Shown here: positions 42,160 through 50,203 of the stretch, piece by piece
How positions within the stretch are numbered: position 1 is the stretch's first letter
How the letters are laid out: every line of letters starts with the position of its first letter
Origin: Rhizobium sp.
GTDB lineage: Bacteria; Pseudomonadota; Alphaproteobacteria; Rhizobiales; Rhizobiaceae
Length of the DNA: 64,000 nt
Direction of reading: 5' to 3'
Assembly: GCA_028290545.1 (NCBI GenBank)
Contig: JAQGJP010000018.1
Coordinates: 1 to 64,000 of the forward strand
Program-made: the position numbers and the translations under genes
Notes under the pieces: generated by a model
Told to the model about the DNA's origin: nothing
Seen by the model: the letters and a program-made list of their open reading frames with translations, nothing else
Database searches by the model: none

Positions 42160-42789
42160 TCAATCGGAAAATCCAGCATCGAGTATTTCCCGCGCTCTTT
42201 CAAGATCGAGCTTCGTGTTGACGTTGAAAAATGGATCGATCTCACCCAGGGGTGTAGCGATCGGCGCGAATGCGACCGTCCTGACCGGGAGATCGGCGAG
42301 GAACGTCCGTACCTTCAGCGTCGGCGGGTTTTCCAGCCATTTGGAGAGACGGGTGGTGACGGAGAGAGGCCAGAGGCCCATCACCGGATGCATCTGTCCG
42401 CCGGACGTGGTCAGTGCGATGTCGTCGGGGCCTATCAGCGCGGCGCCAAGGCAGGCGACAAGATCCAGCGGGAAAAACGGCGCGTCGACCGGGACAATGA
42501 CGACATGGGTGGTCTGGTTGCCCGGGTGTTCACTGATGAAAGTCAACGAGGCGTGGATGCCCGCCAAAGGGCCGGGAAAATCAGCAAACCGATCTGCGAA
42601 TGACGTGATTTGCGGCAACGCGATATCCGGATCGTTGCTGTTGAGGTAGATCCGCGACACCTGGGGCGCAAGCCGTGCGGCGGCGTGATCGATCAGCCGG
42701 CCCGAGCCGAACGGCAGAAGCGCCTTCGGCTCGCCCATGCGCGAAGACCTGCCACCGCTCAGGATTACACCCGGGAAAAGATCTGCCAT
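42160..42789 (-). CDS. mobA: Molybdenum cofactor guanylyltransferase MobA
   Basis: 209 residues. Nucleotidyltransferase fold with the signature LSGGRSSRMGEPKALLPFG (about 10-28), equal to the LAGGxxxRMGxxKxLL motif. It has GPLAGIHASL, the metal-binding VPVDAPFFP, and HPVMGLWPLSV. The C-terminal FFNVNTKLDLERAREIL is typical. It transfers GMP from GTP to Mo-molybdopterin, giving the MGD cofactor of DMSO-reductase-type enzymes. Upstream of mobB on the same strand. Confidence 0.95.
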   Translation of the reverse strand: MADLFPGVILSGGRSSRMGEPKALLPFGSGRLIDHAAARLAPQVSRIYLNSNDPDIALPQITSFADRFADFPGPLAGIHASLTFISEHPGNQTTHVVIVPVDAPFFPLDLVACLGAALIGPDDIALTTSGGQMHPVMGLWPLSVTTRLSKWLENPPTLKVRTFLADLPVRTVAFAPIATPLGEIDPFFNVNTKLDLERAREILDAGFSD

Positions 42790-42800
42790 GCCTGCCTCCC

Positions 42801-43706
42801 CTATGACGATGTTGCAGTGGCGCTGGCAGCAACGGGCGCGCGGTGCCGCTTGCTCTCGCGATAGAATGTGAAGAGGCCGGCGGCGATGACGATGGCGGAA
42901 CCGAGCAGCATCCAGACATCCGGATATTCCGCAAGGATCAATGCTGCCAGCAGCACGGCCCAGAGCAGGCTGGTATAGCGGAAGGGGGCTATGAAGGAGA
43001 TTTCGCCGGTACGCATCGCACTGATCAACGTCTGGTAGCCGACGAACAGCGCCGACGCTCCGAGCGTAAGCGCTGCAAGGTCCGGTAGCGGAACCGGCCG
43101 CCAGCCGCCGAACGGTACAATCAGCACAGCGCCGAATATCGTGATGACCATCGACGTGACTGCGGAGATAAACAGTGTCGGGGTCTGCGGGTTGATCTTC
43201 TTCGTCGCGAGGTCGCGCATGGCAGCCGTGATCACGCTGCTGACCACCAGCAACCCGCCGAATGTAAAGCCCTCGGCGTCAGGCCCGATGATGATCAGCA
43301 CACCGGCAAAGCCGATGCAAATAGCAATCCACCGTCGCCAGCCGACGTGCTCGCCTAGGAACAAGGCTGCGCCCATGGTGACGGCCAGCGGCAAGGCCTG
43401 CAGTATCGCCGCCGCATTCGGCAGCGGCAGGAGACCGAGCGCACTGACATAGGCGACCGAAGACAGAAGGTCGCCGATCGTGCGGAGCAGCAGATAGGGA
43501 TCGAGCAGCGTCTTCAGCGGACGCATGGCACCCATCCGCCAGGCGAGTGTGAAGACCAGGATCGAGGTCAGCAGACCGCGAATGAACATGATCTGGCCGG
43601 TGTTCATATCCGGTGCGACGAGCTTGACCATCGCGTCGTTCACGGTGAAGCCCGCCATGGCCAAGGTCATCAACAAAGCGCCTTTGAAATTGTTATGCAG
43701 GGCCAT
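42801..43706 (-). CDS. EamA/DMT-family transporter
   Basis: 301 residues from the ATG at 43706 (a TTG at 43742 in the same frame is unlikely). Ten membrane segments arranged as two EamA repeats: LLMTLAMAGFTVNDAMVKLVAPDMNTGQIMFIRGLLTSILVFTLAW in the first, and SFIAPFRYTSLLWAVLLAALILAEYPDVWMLLGSAIVIAAGLF in the second. Family members export amino acids, nucleobases or S-adenosylmethionine-like compounds; the substrate is not inferable. It starts upstream of mobA and ends 11 bp from it, so both may share a transcript. Confidence 0.9.
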   Translation of the reverse strand: MALHNNFKGALLMTLAMAGFTVNDAMVKLVAPDMNTGQIMFIRGLLTSILVFTLAWRMGAMRPLKTLLDPYLLLRTIGDLLSSVAYVSALGLLPLPNAAAILQALPLAVTMGAALFLGEHVGWRRWIAICIGFAGVLIIIGPDAEGFTFGGLLVVSSVITAAMRDLATKKINPQTPTLFISAVTSMVITIFGAVLIVPFGGWRPVPLPDLAALTLGASALFVGYQTLISAMRTGEISFIAPFRYTSLLWAVLLAALILAEYPDVWMLLGSAIVIAAGLFTFYRESKRHRAPVAASATATSS

Positions 43707-43871
43707 TTCCGAATAGAATCCGCGATCCGTTGTCTGTTGCAATGTCTATAGACAGGGAAATGAAGTCCGCACAACATCCCTGGTAACACTACAGCGATGC
43801 GAATGGGGTTCCACTGGGATCAGAGCGGCTTTTTGGGGCTCGTCTCTGCGTTACCGTCAGTCGAGCAATAC

Positions 43872-45272
43872 TCAGGCGACCATGCGGTCGCGCCTGGCAA
43901 CATTGACTTCATCGCAGAAGCGCAGGGCATTCTTGCCGGAGGCCTTGGCCTGGTAGAGCGCGCCATCGGCCTGATTGAGAAGGGCGGCGCAGCTGGTGTT
44001 CCTGGTCCAGCTCACGGCGACGCCGATCGAGCAACCCGCCTGCGCAATGCCGGCGGCGAGATGGAACGGCTCGGAGAGCGCCAGCAGAATGCGGGCGCCG
44101 GTGGCCTGGGTCTGGCTCTTCTCGCCCTTGCCACTGATAATGATGGCGAACTCATCGCCGCCCAGGCGTGCGACGAGGTCGGATTCGCGAACGCAACTCC
44201 TGAAGCGCGCCGCGGCTTGCACCAAAAGCTCGTCGCCGGCCGCATGCCCCATCGTGTCGTTGATGGTCTTGAAGCCGTCGAGATCGATATACATGACCGT
44301 GACGGCGCTGAGACCCGGAAATATTCGTGACATTGCCAGTTCGAGTTCGCTGAAGAAGCGGGAGCGGTTGGCAAGTCCCGTCAACGGATCGCAAGATGCC
44401 TTCTTTTCGCGGTCGCTGATGATCTGCGCCGATGTGATCACGTAGTTGAGGACAACGCCGGCCAGCAGCATCAGTATCAAAAGGAAGAGCGCCATGAAGG
44501 GCAGTGTGATGCGCAACAGTCCACTTCCAGGACGCTGTGGATCCCAGGCGAAACGCGATACGGCCTGTTGCTCCGTACCGTCGTCTATCCGCACGACCGC
44601 GAGTTCGTCGTCGATATCCTTGTCCGATCGCACGACCCGGAAATTGGCAAGTTCAAAATCGCGTGCAAGCCGCTGCAGAAGCTCGTTATCGACGATCTTG
44701 ACGAAGACGATCGAATAGCCGGTCGGCTTGATGTTGGAATGTGTGAATGAGCGAACGGGTGCGATCGCCAGCGCAACGGCCGTGCCATTGTATGGCAGCA
44801 GACCGGAATAGGTCTCGCCTGCCGGATATTTCTTCCAGGCTTCAAATGCGCGCCGAAAGCCGTCGCCGAGGAGATCGGCCGGGCTTCTTTTGCCCCCAAT
44901 GCCCGAAACGAATGAATAGACCGGCTCACCATCGGGATCGAGCGCGAAGGACATCGTGATGCCGAGGCTCTTTTGGGCGCCCGAACCGATGTTTGCATCC
45001 ATCCAGGAGCGGTCGGGTCTGTCGACGACCGCCGTCACGGCATCGTCCCAATAGCCGTAGTCCGAGGCGCTGATGGCAAGTTTGTCCGCATCGATGCGAA
45101 AGGCGCCGTCGGCAAGCCGGGCCTGCTGCTCGATCGCCACCAGCGTCTGATAGTCGGCAATCCAGCAAATCCCCCCGACGGCAAATACCAGAAGGCCGAT
45201 CACCAGCGCCGCAAGCGGCAGGATGACCCGCCGCAGGAAAGCTTGATTCGTTTCTGCCGACAGAAATTGCAT
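43872..45272 (-). CDS. CHASE4-GGDEF diguanylate cyclase
   Basis: 466 residues. Membrane segment at about 15-40, a periplasmic CHASE4 domain (ISASDYGYWDDAVTAVVDRPDRSWMDANIG, FALDPDGEPVYSF), second membrane segment near 260-285, and GGDEF (CDPLTGLANRSRFF, YIDLDGFKTINDTMGHAAGDEL). The active site is GGDEF (371-375), with RESD at the spacing of the RxxD inhibitory site. It is thus a likely active, product-inhibited producer of cyclic-di-GMP responding to an unknown periplasmic ligand. AGAGGA supports the start. A perfect TTAA-N7-TTAA box lies 63 bp upstream of the start codon, suggesting CtrA control. Confidence 0.93.
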   Translation of the reverse strand: MQFLSAETNQAFLRRVILPLAALVIGLLVFAVGGICWIADYQTLVAIEQQARLADGAFRIDADKLAISASDYGYWDDAVTAVVDRPDRSWMDANIGSGAQKSLGITMSFALDPDGEPVYSFVSGIGGKRSPADLLGDGFRRAFEAWKKYPAGETYSGLLPYNGTAVALAIAPVRSFTHSNIKPTGYSIVFVKIVDNELLQRLARDFELANFRVVRSDKDIDDELAVVRIDDGTEQQAVSRFAWDPQRPGSGLLRITLPFMALFLLILMLLAGVVLNYVITSAQIISDREKKASCDPLTGLANRSRFFSELELAMSRIFPGLSAVTVMYIDLDGFKTINDTMGHAAGDELLVQAAARFRSCVRESDLVARLGGDEFAIIISGKGEKSQTQATGARILLALSEPFHLAAGIAQAGCSIGVAVSWTRNTSCAALLNQADGALYQAKASGKNALRFCDEVNVARRDRMVA

Positions 45273-45334
45273 TGACCGATTCCTCTGGAGAGGAATGTAA
45301 CAGCGAATGGTTCAGTATTTGCTTAATCAAGCGG

Positions 45335-45349
45335 TTAATAAGATATTAA
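45335..45349. promoter_or_regulatory. Candidate CtrA box (TTAA-N7-TTAA)
   Basis: TTAA-TAAGATA-TTAA matches the full CtrA consensus of alphaproteobacteria. It sits 63 bp before the CHASE4-GGDEF start and is preceded by another TTAA (45323) in TTAATCAAGCGGTTAA with an 8-base gap. CtrA is the cell-cycle master regulator; cyclic-di-GMP and CtrA signalling are known to be linked. The match is by motif only. Confidence 0.6.
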
Positions 45350-45367
45350 TTGCCTTAAAACGACAAG

Positions 45368-46030
45368 TCAGCGAATTCGCGTCATCAGCTTTACTTCCGG
45401 ATATATCTGATAGCTTTGATCGGGCGCGGGATCGGTCTTGTTGGAACCGTCGGAAGCGAGATCATAAGTCGGATCGACATCATAGTGATTGAGCACGAAT
45501 TCGCCCTCGGTGAACGACCAGACGCCCGATGACCACGCATCGCCTTGACTGCGCCATTTGACCGTCGCCGAGATGGACATGGTTGCGGGATCGTAACTGG
45601 AATTGATAAGCTCGACGCGGGTGCGATAGCCCACGACCCTGGGCGGCCCTGTGAGTGTCGTGAAGCTCTCGTCGGTGTAATCGTAGTCAAGTTTCGGCTC
45701 GGCGAAAGACAGCAGCCGGAACTCGCCGCTCGCCGGGTCTTTGGTGATGTAGACCGAGGTGGAATTATAGGCGCCGGCAGAGCACAACAGTTGCACCAGT
45801 GTCAGCGTGTTGTCCGGCTCATCCTGGCCCTGGCCGGGGTAGCGGTATTTCAATCGATAGACATGATTGGCATCGGCCAGATCGCCGGCGGTATTTTCCG
45901 TGAACAGGCAAGGCTTGCCGAGCATCGGTGTCGCGAATCTCCGAGCGGCGTCGATATCGGCGGCATCGTCGGCGTGTGCCGTGACGCCGAGCGAGAGCAC
46001 CAACAGGGCGGCCGGGAAATGCGGTTTCAT
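45368..46030 (-). CDS. Exported protein, paralogue of its neighbour
   Basis: 220 residues. Signal peptide ending in VTAHA. Unknown family. It shares with the upstream gene (46048-46680) an ordered set of motifs: a Cys-x-x-GAYNSxSVxxxK block, FAxPxxxxDYxD, PPxxVGxRxxxxLxNxxxxPxTxSIxAxxxWRxxGDAWxxGxW, and FVxxxxxVDPTYD. This tandem duplication indicates a functional pair. Five Cys or Cys-like positions in the first third suggest a disulfide. It lies 18 bp downstream of the paralogue, same strand. Confidence 0.75.
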   Translation of the reverse strand: MKPHFPAALLVLSLGVTAHADDAADIDAARRFATPMLGKPCLFTENTAGDLADANHVYRLKYRYPGQGQDEPDNTLTLVQLLCSAGAYNSTSVYITKDPASGEFRLLSFAEPKLDYDYTDESFTTLTGPPRVVGYRTRVELINSSYDPATMSISATVKWRSQGDAWSSGVWSFTEGEFVLNHYDVDPTYDLASDGSNKTDPAPDQSYQIYPEVKLMTRIR

Positions 46031-46047
46031 TTTTGGAAATCCTGTGG

Positions 46048-46680
46048 TTATTTTTGCCCGACGAGAACATAGGTCAATGGTCGCTGGGGCGGTGCCCCGC
46101 CTTCGTCGTCATAGGTCGGGTCGACTTCAAACCGAGTCATGACGAAATTACCCATGATCTCCGTCCAGGTGCCGGCGTCCCAGGCGTCACCCATGCCCCG
46201 CCAGCTGCTGCGCGCGGCGATGGATCTGGTTTCCGGATTGAATTCCGCATTTTCCAGAATGGCGTTGACGCGGAAGCCGACGATGTGCGGCGGTGTCTTG
46301 ATCCTGGAACCCTTGCCGGGGTCGGCATAGTCAAAGACAAAATAGGGGACCGCAAAAGCGATCACCGAGAAGCCGCCGTCGTCTTCCTGTTTCAGGAAAA
46401 CCGAGCCGGAATTATAGGCGCCCAGAAAACAATGCATCTGGAAGAGGTGAAAGGTGAAATCGGCTTCTTCTTCCAGCAGCCGGTCATCGCGATAGGGGAA
46501 GCTGAATTGCTTGTCGTCGAGCCTGCTGCCGGATGCCTTGAGGTCGCGCCGATCATGACATTGCCTGGGGAAGACCGCATCCATATAGGCCGAGGCGGCG
46601 TTCATGGCGGCGGACGGCTCTTCCTGTGCGAACGCGCATGCTGATGGCAGGAACATCAGCATCGCCGCCGCCGTCACCAT
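46048..46680 (-). CDS. Exported protein, paralogue of its neighbour
   Basis: 210 residues from the ATG at 46680 (AAGGA nearby; an in-frame TTG at 46692 would be unusual). Signal peptide ending in CAFAQE. The body aligns with the following gene over the blocks GAYNSGSVFLK, FAVPYFVFDYADP, PPHIVGFRV, SWRGMGDAWDAGTW and VDPTYDDE. The first 80 residues differ (charged, with Cys in RQCHDRRD and HCFLG). No known function. It sits 30 bp after moaA on the same strand. Confidence 0.75.
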   Translation of the reverse strand: MVTAAAMLMFLPSACAFAQEEPSAAMNAASAYMDAVFPRQCHDRRDLKASGSRLDDKQFSFPYRDDRLLEEEADFTFHLFQMHCFLGAYNSGSVFLKQEDDGGFSVIAFAVPYFVFDYADPGKGSRIKTPPHIVGFRVNAILENAEFNPETRSIAARSSWRGMGDAWDAGTWTEIMGNFVMTRFEVDPTYDDEGGAPPQRPLTYVLVGQK

Positions 46681-46709
46681 CAATCCTTGCAAGGGGCAAT
46701 CCTATCCTG

Positions 46710-47747
46710 TTATCCGCCGGTCACGCTCATATGACGGGCGACGGCAGGGCGATTATGCTGCCGGTCGATAATAAAATCATGGCCCTTGGGCTTGCGGCTT
46801 ATGGCTTCGTCTATGGCGGCGCTGAGAACGGCTTCATCGTCGGTCTGGCGGAGCACGGCGCGCAGGTCGGCGGCGTCGTTCTGGCCCAGGCACATGTAAA
46901 GCGTGCCGGTGCAGGTGAGCCGCACGCGATTGCAGCTTTCGCAGAAATTATGGGTCATCGGGGTGATGAAGCCGAGCCGGCCGCCTGTCTCCGCGACCTT
47001 GACATAGCGCGCGGGACCACCGGTGCGAAAACCGATATCCTCAAGCGTGAACTGTTCCTCAAGGGATTTGCGCAGGACCGACAGCGGCAGGTACTGATCC
47101 GTCCTGTCCTCGTCGATCTCGCCCATCGGCATGGTTTCAATCACGGTCATATCCATGCCGCGACCATGCGCCCAGCGCATCATTCCGGGAATTTCCCGGT
47201 CGTTGAAATCCTTGAGCGCGACGGCATTGATCTTGATGCCGATGCCAGCCTTCTGCGCGGCATCGATGCCTTCGAGCACTTTCGAGAGATCGCCGATGCG
47301 GGTGATGGTGCGGAATTTTTCCGGATCGAGCGTATCGACCGAGACATTGATACGGCGGACACCGCTTTCGGCAAGCTCGGATGCATAGCGGGACAGTTGC
47401 GATCCATTGGTTGTCAGCGTCAGCTCTTCGAGCTCGCCCGATCGCACCTTGTCGCCGAGCGCGCGGACCAGATGCATGATGTTGTGGCGGACCAGCGGCT
47501 CGCCGCCCGTCAGCCGGATTTTCTTCACGCCCTTGCCGATGAAGGCGGAACAGAGCCGTTCCAGCTCTTCCAGCGTCAACAGATCCTTCTTGGGCAGGAA
47601 GGTCATCTTCTCGGCCATGCAATAGGTGCAGCGGAAATCGCAGCGATCGGTCACCGAAACGCGCAGATAGCTGACCATGCGGCCGAAAGGGTCGATCATG
47701 GACGTGGGGCTTGTTTGCGGTGCGAGCGCGCCGGGGTGGGCATTCAT
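46710..47747 (-). CDS. moaA: GTP 3',8-cyclase MoaA
   Basis: 345 residues from the ATG at 47747, with GGAGG 10 bases upstream; an in-frame start at 47789 is possible but lies upstream of that site. Radical-SAM enzyme making the first molybdopterin precursor from GTP. N-terminal cluster CDFRCTYC (SAM-binding 4Fe-4S), then [31 protein letters not shown]. The C-terminal second cluster is [21 protein letters not shown]. The protein ends in the conserved Gly-Gly tail needed for catalysis. moaA is apart from other moa genes here; mobA and mobB are ~4 kb away on the same strand. Confidence 0.96.
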   Translation of the reverse strand: MNAHPGALAPQTSPTSMIDPFGRMVSYLRVSVTDRCDFRCTYCMAEKMTFLPKKDLLTLEELERLCSAFIGKGVKKIRLTGGEPLVRHNIMHLVRALGDKVRSGELEELTLTTNGSQLSRYASELAESGVRRINVSVDTLDPEKFRTITRIGDLSKVLEGIDAAQKAGIGIKINAVALKDFNDREIPGMMRWAHGRGMDMTVIETMPMGEIDEDRTDQYLPLSVLRKSLEEQFTLEDIGFRTGGPARYVKVAETGGRLGFITPMTHNFCESCNRVRLTCTGTLYMCLGQNDAADLRAVLRQTDDEAVLSAAIDEAISRKPKGHDFIIDRQHNRPAVARHMSVTGG

Positions 47748-47764
47748 GCTTCTGGTTCCTCCAC

Positions 47765-47782
47765 GCGCCATCTTCATGGCGC
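47765..47782 (-). promoter_or_regulatory. Hairpin adjoining the moaA ribosome-binding site
   Basis: On the minus strand GCGCCAT-GAAG-ATGGCGC (perfect 7-bp stem, 4-base loop) ends three bases before the GGAGG that serves moaA. It could affect initiation. It is too small for the Moco riboswitch, and no larger conserved fold is seen. Confidence 0.4.
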
Positions 47783-47887
47783 AGGTCATGCCGTCAATCC
47801 TATATAAGTATCCTTAGCGAGTTTTGAAGCTGAAATGTCTTGCGGATGCGACAGCGTGCGCTTAATTGCGGACAAAAGGATGTGAAC

Positions 47888-48262
47888 ATGACCGACCAAT
47901 GGCCAACGCAGATCAAGGTTTCCAAGGACAGGCAGCGCCTTGCCGTGACCTTCAACGATGGCGAAGCCTACGAATTGTCAGCGGAAATGTTGCGGGTGCT
48001 GTCGCCCTCTGCGGAGGTCAAGGGCCATGGTCCCGGCCAGGAAGTCACAGTTCCCGGAAAGCGCAACGTCGCGATTACAGCCGTGACGCCGACCGGAAAT
48101 TACGCCATCCGCATCGGCTTCGACGATATGCACGATACCGGCATCTTCACCTGGACCTATCTGCGCGAACTCGGTAAACGCGGCGGCGAAATGTTTGCGG
48201 ACTATGAGCGGAAGCTGACCGAAAAGGGCATGAGCCGGGATGTGAGCACAAAGCCGCGGTAG
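47888..48262 (+). CDS. DUF971 family protein
   Basis: 124 residues from the ATG at 47888, preceded by AAAGGATGT; an opening to 47840 is not needed. DUF971, a compact beta-rich domain also found at the N-terminus of gamma-butyrobetaine hydroxylase, is visible in WPTQIKVSKDRQRLAVTFNDGEAYELSAEMLRVLSPSAEV and VAITAVTPTGNYAIRIGFDDMHDTGIFTWTYLRELG. Free-standing members may have a role in iron-sulfur or Apd1-type metabolism, but the function is not established. Single gene, convergent with hicA 1 bp away. Confidence 0.88.
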   Translation: MTDQWPTQIKVSKDRQRLAVTFNDGEAYELSAEMLRVLSPSAEVKGHGPGQEVTVPGKRNVAITAVTPTGNYAIRIGFDDMHDTGIFTWTYLRELGKRGGEMFADYERKLTEKGMSRDVSTKPR

Positions 48263-48263
48263 G

Positions 48264-48458
48264 TCAAAAAGCCTTCGGCAGTCCGGCCTGCTTCAACGTT
48301 TCATTGGCGGTATGGCGTGACTTCGTGCCTCGATCGACCGTGAAATAACGTTTGGTAATCGGGCTGTACCATATCTCGTGGTCGCCTTTGCCATCTCTGT
48401 GGAAGTTGCAGCCTGCGGCTGTCAACAAATCCTTCAACTGCTTGAGAAAGCTTGCCAT
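48264..48458 (-). CDS. hicA: HicA-type toxin (mRNA interferase)
   Basis: 64 residues, the double-stranded RNA-binding-like fold of HicA: FLKQLKDLLTAAGCNFHRDGKGDHEIWYSP, with the expected catalytic His27 in GDHEIW (GSHHxW-type motif), then RYFTVDRGTKSRHTANETLKQAGL. HicA cleaves mRNAs when its antitoxin is degraded. It begins 3 bp after the DUF1902 gene, with GAGGA immediately before the ATG, so translation is coupled. The active-site region is intact. Confidence 0.88.
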   Translation of the reverse strand: MASFLKQLKDLLTAAGCNFHRDGKGDHEIWYSPITKRYFTVDRGTKSRHTANETLKQAGLPKAF

Positions 48459-48461
48459 TCC

Positions 48462-48704
48462 TCAAAACGCAGGGTTTGGTATTCGGCTCGTTTGTTCGGC
48501 AACGATATGCACGGGAATTTCGGGCAGGTTCGATGTTTCGCCGTTGAGTTCGATCAGATCCGAGAGCGCATCCAGAACCTTGATTCGCAGAAGCTCCATG
48601 GTTTCAGCTTCGACCGAGAGGCCGTCTATATCCGATGTCGTCGCGACCCAGACCTGAGCCTCGTCATCCCAGAATGCGCGCACCACGATAGACAGATTCT
48701 TCAA
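48462..48704 (-). CDS. DUF1902 antitoxin, partner of HicA
   Basis: 80 residues from a TTG at 48704. This start is chosen because AAGGAG lies exactly 7 bases before it and the product then begins KNLSIVVRAFWDDEAQVWVATTSDIDGLSVEAE, the normal N-terminus of DUF1902. An ATG at 48731 in the same frame has no ribosome site. DUF1902 domains resemble HicB partial RNase-H folds and neutralise HicA, and the rest of the usual HicB HTH is absent. It forms a two-gene operon with hicA. Confidence 0.8.
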   Translation of the reverse strand: MKNLSIVVRAFWDDEAQVWVATTSDIDGLSVEAETMELLRIKVLDALSDLIELNGETSNLPEIPVHIVAEQTSRIPNPAF

Positions 48705-48757
48705 ATCAAATCTCCTTACGCTCCGCTTCATGAGCATGGTTACGTTCACGGGCGATC

Positions 48758-49225
48758 CTACTCCCCATTCGCGCCTTCCTCCAGCAATATCCCGACGATT
48801 TTTTCCATGTGCTCGGCGACGTCGAGGCAGCGGGCCTCGGTGGTCGAGCCCATAACCATGTCGATCAGCGCCGTCTGGATCTGCATCGCCTTTTCGGTGA
48901 TGTCCTTGCCCTCGGCGGTCAGGAACAGGCGCAGAACGCGCTTGTCCTTGCCGTCGCCGCGGCGTTCGATCAGCCCGCGCTTCTCGAGCTGCGGCAGCAG
49001 CATCGACATGTTCGAACGGCCGACCAGCAGCTTGCGGGCAAGCTCCTGCTGGGAAATGCCCTCGCGGCGGTAGAGATTGATCAGGATATCGAGATGCGGC
49101 GGCTTGATTTCCAGATGCGCCATGTTGCGCGCAAGGGTGAGCTGCATCAACTGGCAGGCGCGCCCCACGGCGATCCAGGTACGAAAACGGGGATGATCCC
49201 AAGGTAGCACTTGATTTTTGTTCAT
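48758..49225 (-). CDS. MarR-family transcriptional regulator
   Basis: 155 residues. Winged helix: IKPPHLDILINLYRREGISQQELARKLLVGRSNMSMLLPQLEKRGLIERRGDGKDKRVLRLFLTAEGKDI, with the DxRxxxLxLTxxG wing. Flanking helices form the dimer. It is divergent from an alpha/beta hydrolase gene with 47 bp between start codons. That gap contains a perfect 14-bp palindrome, so it probably represses both genes until a ligand (perhaps the hydrolase substrate) binds. No ribosome site precedes its ATG, so it may be translated from a leaderless mRNA. Confidence 0.9.
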   Translation of the reverse strand: MNKNQVLPWDHPRFRTWIAVGRACQLMQLTLARNMAHLEIKPPHLDILINLYRREGISQQELARKLLVGRSNMSMLLPQLEKRGLIERRGDGKDKRVLRLFLTAEGKDITEKAMQIQTALIDMVMGSTTEARCLDVAEHMEKIVGILLEEGANGE

Positions 49226-49239
49226 TGTTGTACTTTATT

Positions 49240-49253
49240 GTTCAATATTGAAC
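49240..49253. promoter_or_regulatory. MarR-type operator
   Basis: GTTCAATATTGAAC is a perfect 14-bp palindrome, preceded by half-site-like TTGTTCATTG on the left. It lies in the 47-bp gap between the MarR-family gene and the divergent alpha/beta hydrolase, the usual location and length for MarR operators. Confidence 0.75.
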
Positions 49254-49272
49254 TTACTGGATTCCCAATATC

Positions 49273-50157
49273 ATGTCATCATATATCGCCAGACTCACAG
49301 GACAAGCCATCAATCTGACCGGGTTAGTCGCACCGCGCACGGCTGGCCGGATGGCGTTCCGTCTGTTTTGCTCGACAGCCGCGCCGGAGCCCGCCAATGG
49401 CAAGGCAAAGCGTCTCTACGAGAAATCGCAGGCGCAAATGCGGCAGGCGACGCGATTGCTGGTGCCGGTGCCGGATGGCCATGTCGCCGCCCATCACTTT
49501 CCGCCGATCGGACTGCCGAATGGCGAGCGGCATCTGGTCGTGCATGGTTGGGGATCGCGAACCGATTACATGCAGTCGCTGATCACCGGTCTGCGGCAGA
49601 CGGGCGCCGAAGTGATCGGGCTCGATCTGCCGGGACATGGAGGCTCGACGGGCAGGGCGCTGACGGTGCCGATGGCGATCGATGCGATCGAGGCTGCGTG
49701 GCGTCAATATGGCGGGTTCGATGCGATGATCGGTCACTCCTTCGGCGGCTTCGTGACGGCGATGGCGGCGGCCGGTCCGGAGGACTGGGTCAGGCGCCGC
49801 ACACCGCGAAAGTTGGTGCTGATCTCGGCACCGGTCGCCGCCCAGCATGTGTTCGATGGCTATGCCGGGATGATGGGTTTTACGAGCCGCGTGCACCGCG
49901 CTCTGGAGAGGGAAGCCAAAGCAATCATCGGAAAGCCCGTCGATTTCTTTTCAGCGGACGGGATGCTGGCAACCGTTCCGGAACTGCCGGTGCTAGTGCT
50001 GCATGCGCAGGACGACAAGGAAGTCTCGGCGAAGGCCGCATTGCGCTATGCGAAAGCAGGTCCGCAGGTGAAGCTCGAATGGATGAACGGGCTCGGTCAT
50101 CGCCGGATCGTCAGTTCACCCGCCGTGATCGAAGCCATCAAAACATTTCTCGGGTAA
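49273..50157 (+). CDS. Alpha/beta hydrolase
   Basis: 294 residues. Oxyanion region LVVHGWGSRTDYM, core PGHGGSTG, nucleophile elbow GHSFGG with Ser156, and VLVLHAQDDKEVSA carrying the catalytic Asp. The His is in MNGLGHRRIVSS. An N-terminal extension of ~90 residues precedes the fold. It is an esterase or lipase-like enzyme with unknown substrate. Likely controlled by the divergent MarR regulator through the palindrome upstream. Confidence 0.88.
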   Translation: MSSYIARLTGQAINLTGLVAPRTAGRMAFRLFCSTAAPEPANGKAKRLYEKSQAQMRQATRLLVPVPDGHVAAHHFPPIGLPNGERHLVVHGWGSRTDYMQSLITGLRQTGAEVIGLDLPGHGGSTGRALTVPMAIDAIEAAWRQYGGFDAMIGHSFGGFVTAMAAAGPEDWVRRRTPRKLVLISAPVAAQHVFDGYAGMMGFTSRVHRALEREAKAIIGKPVDFFSADGMLATVPELPVLVLHAQDDKEVSAKAALRYAKAGPQVKLEWMNGLGHRRIVSSPAVIEAIKTFLG

Positions 50158-50203
50158 TTTTCGTCGCTTGTTGTAGAGCTTCTCCCGGCAACGGAGAAAG
50201 CAG

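Noticed and set aside
47751-47880. Moco riboswitch upstream of moaA
   Set aside because: Only a single 7-bp hairpin is visible; the multi-helix conserved Moco fold was not seen.
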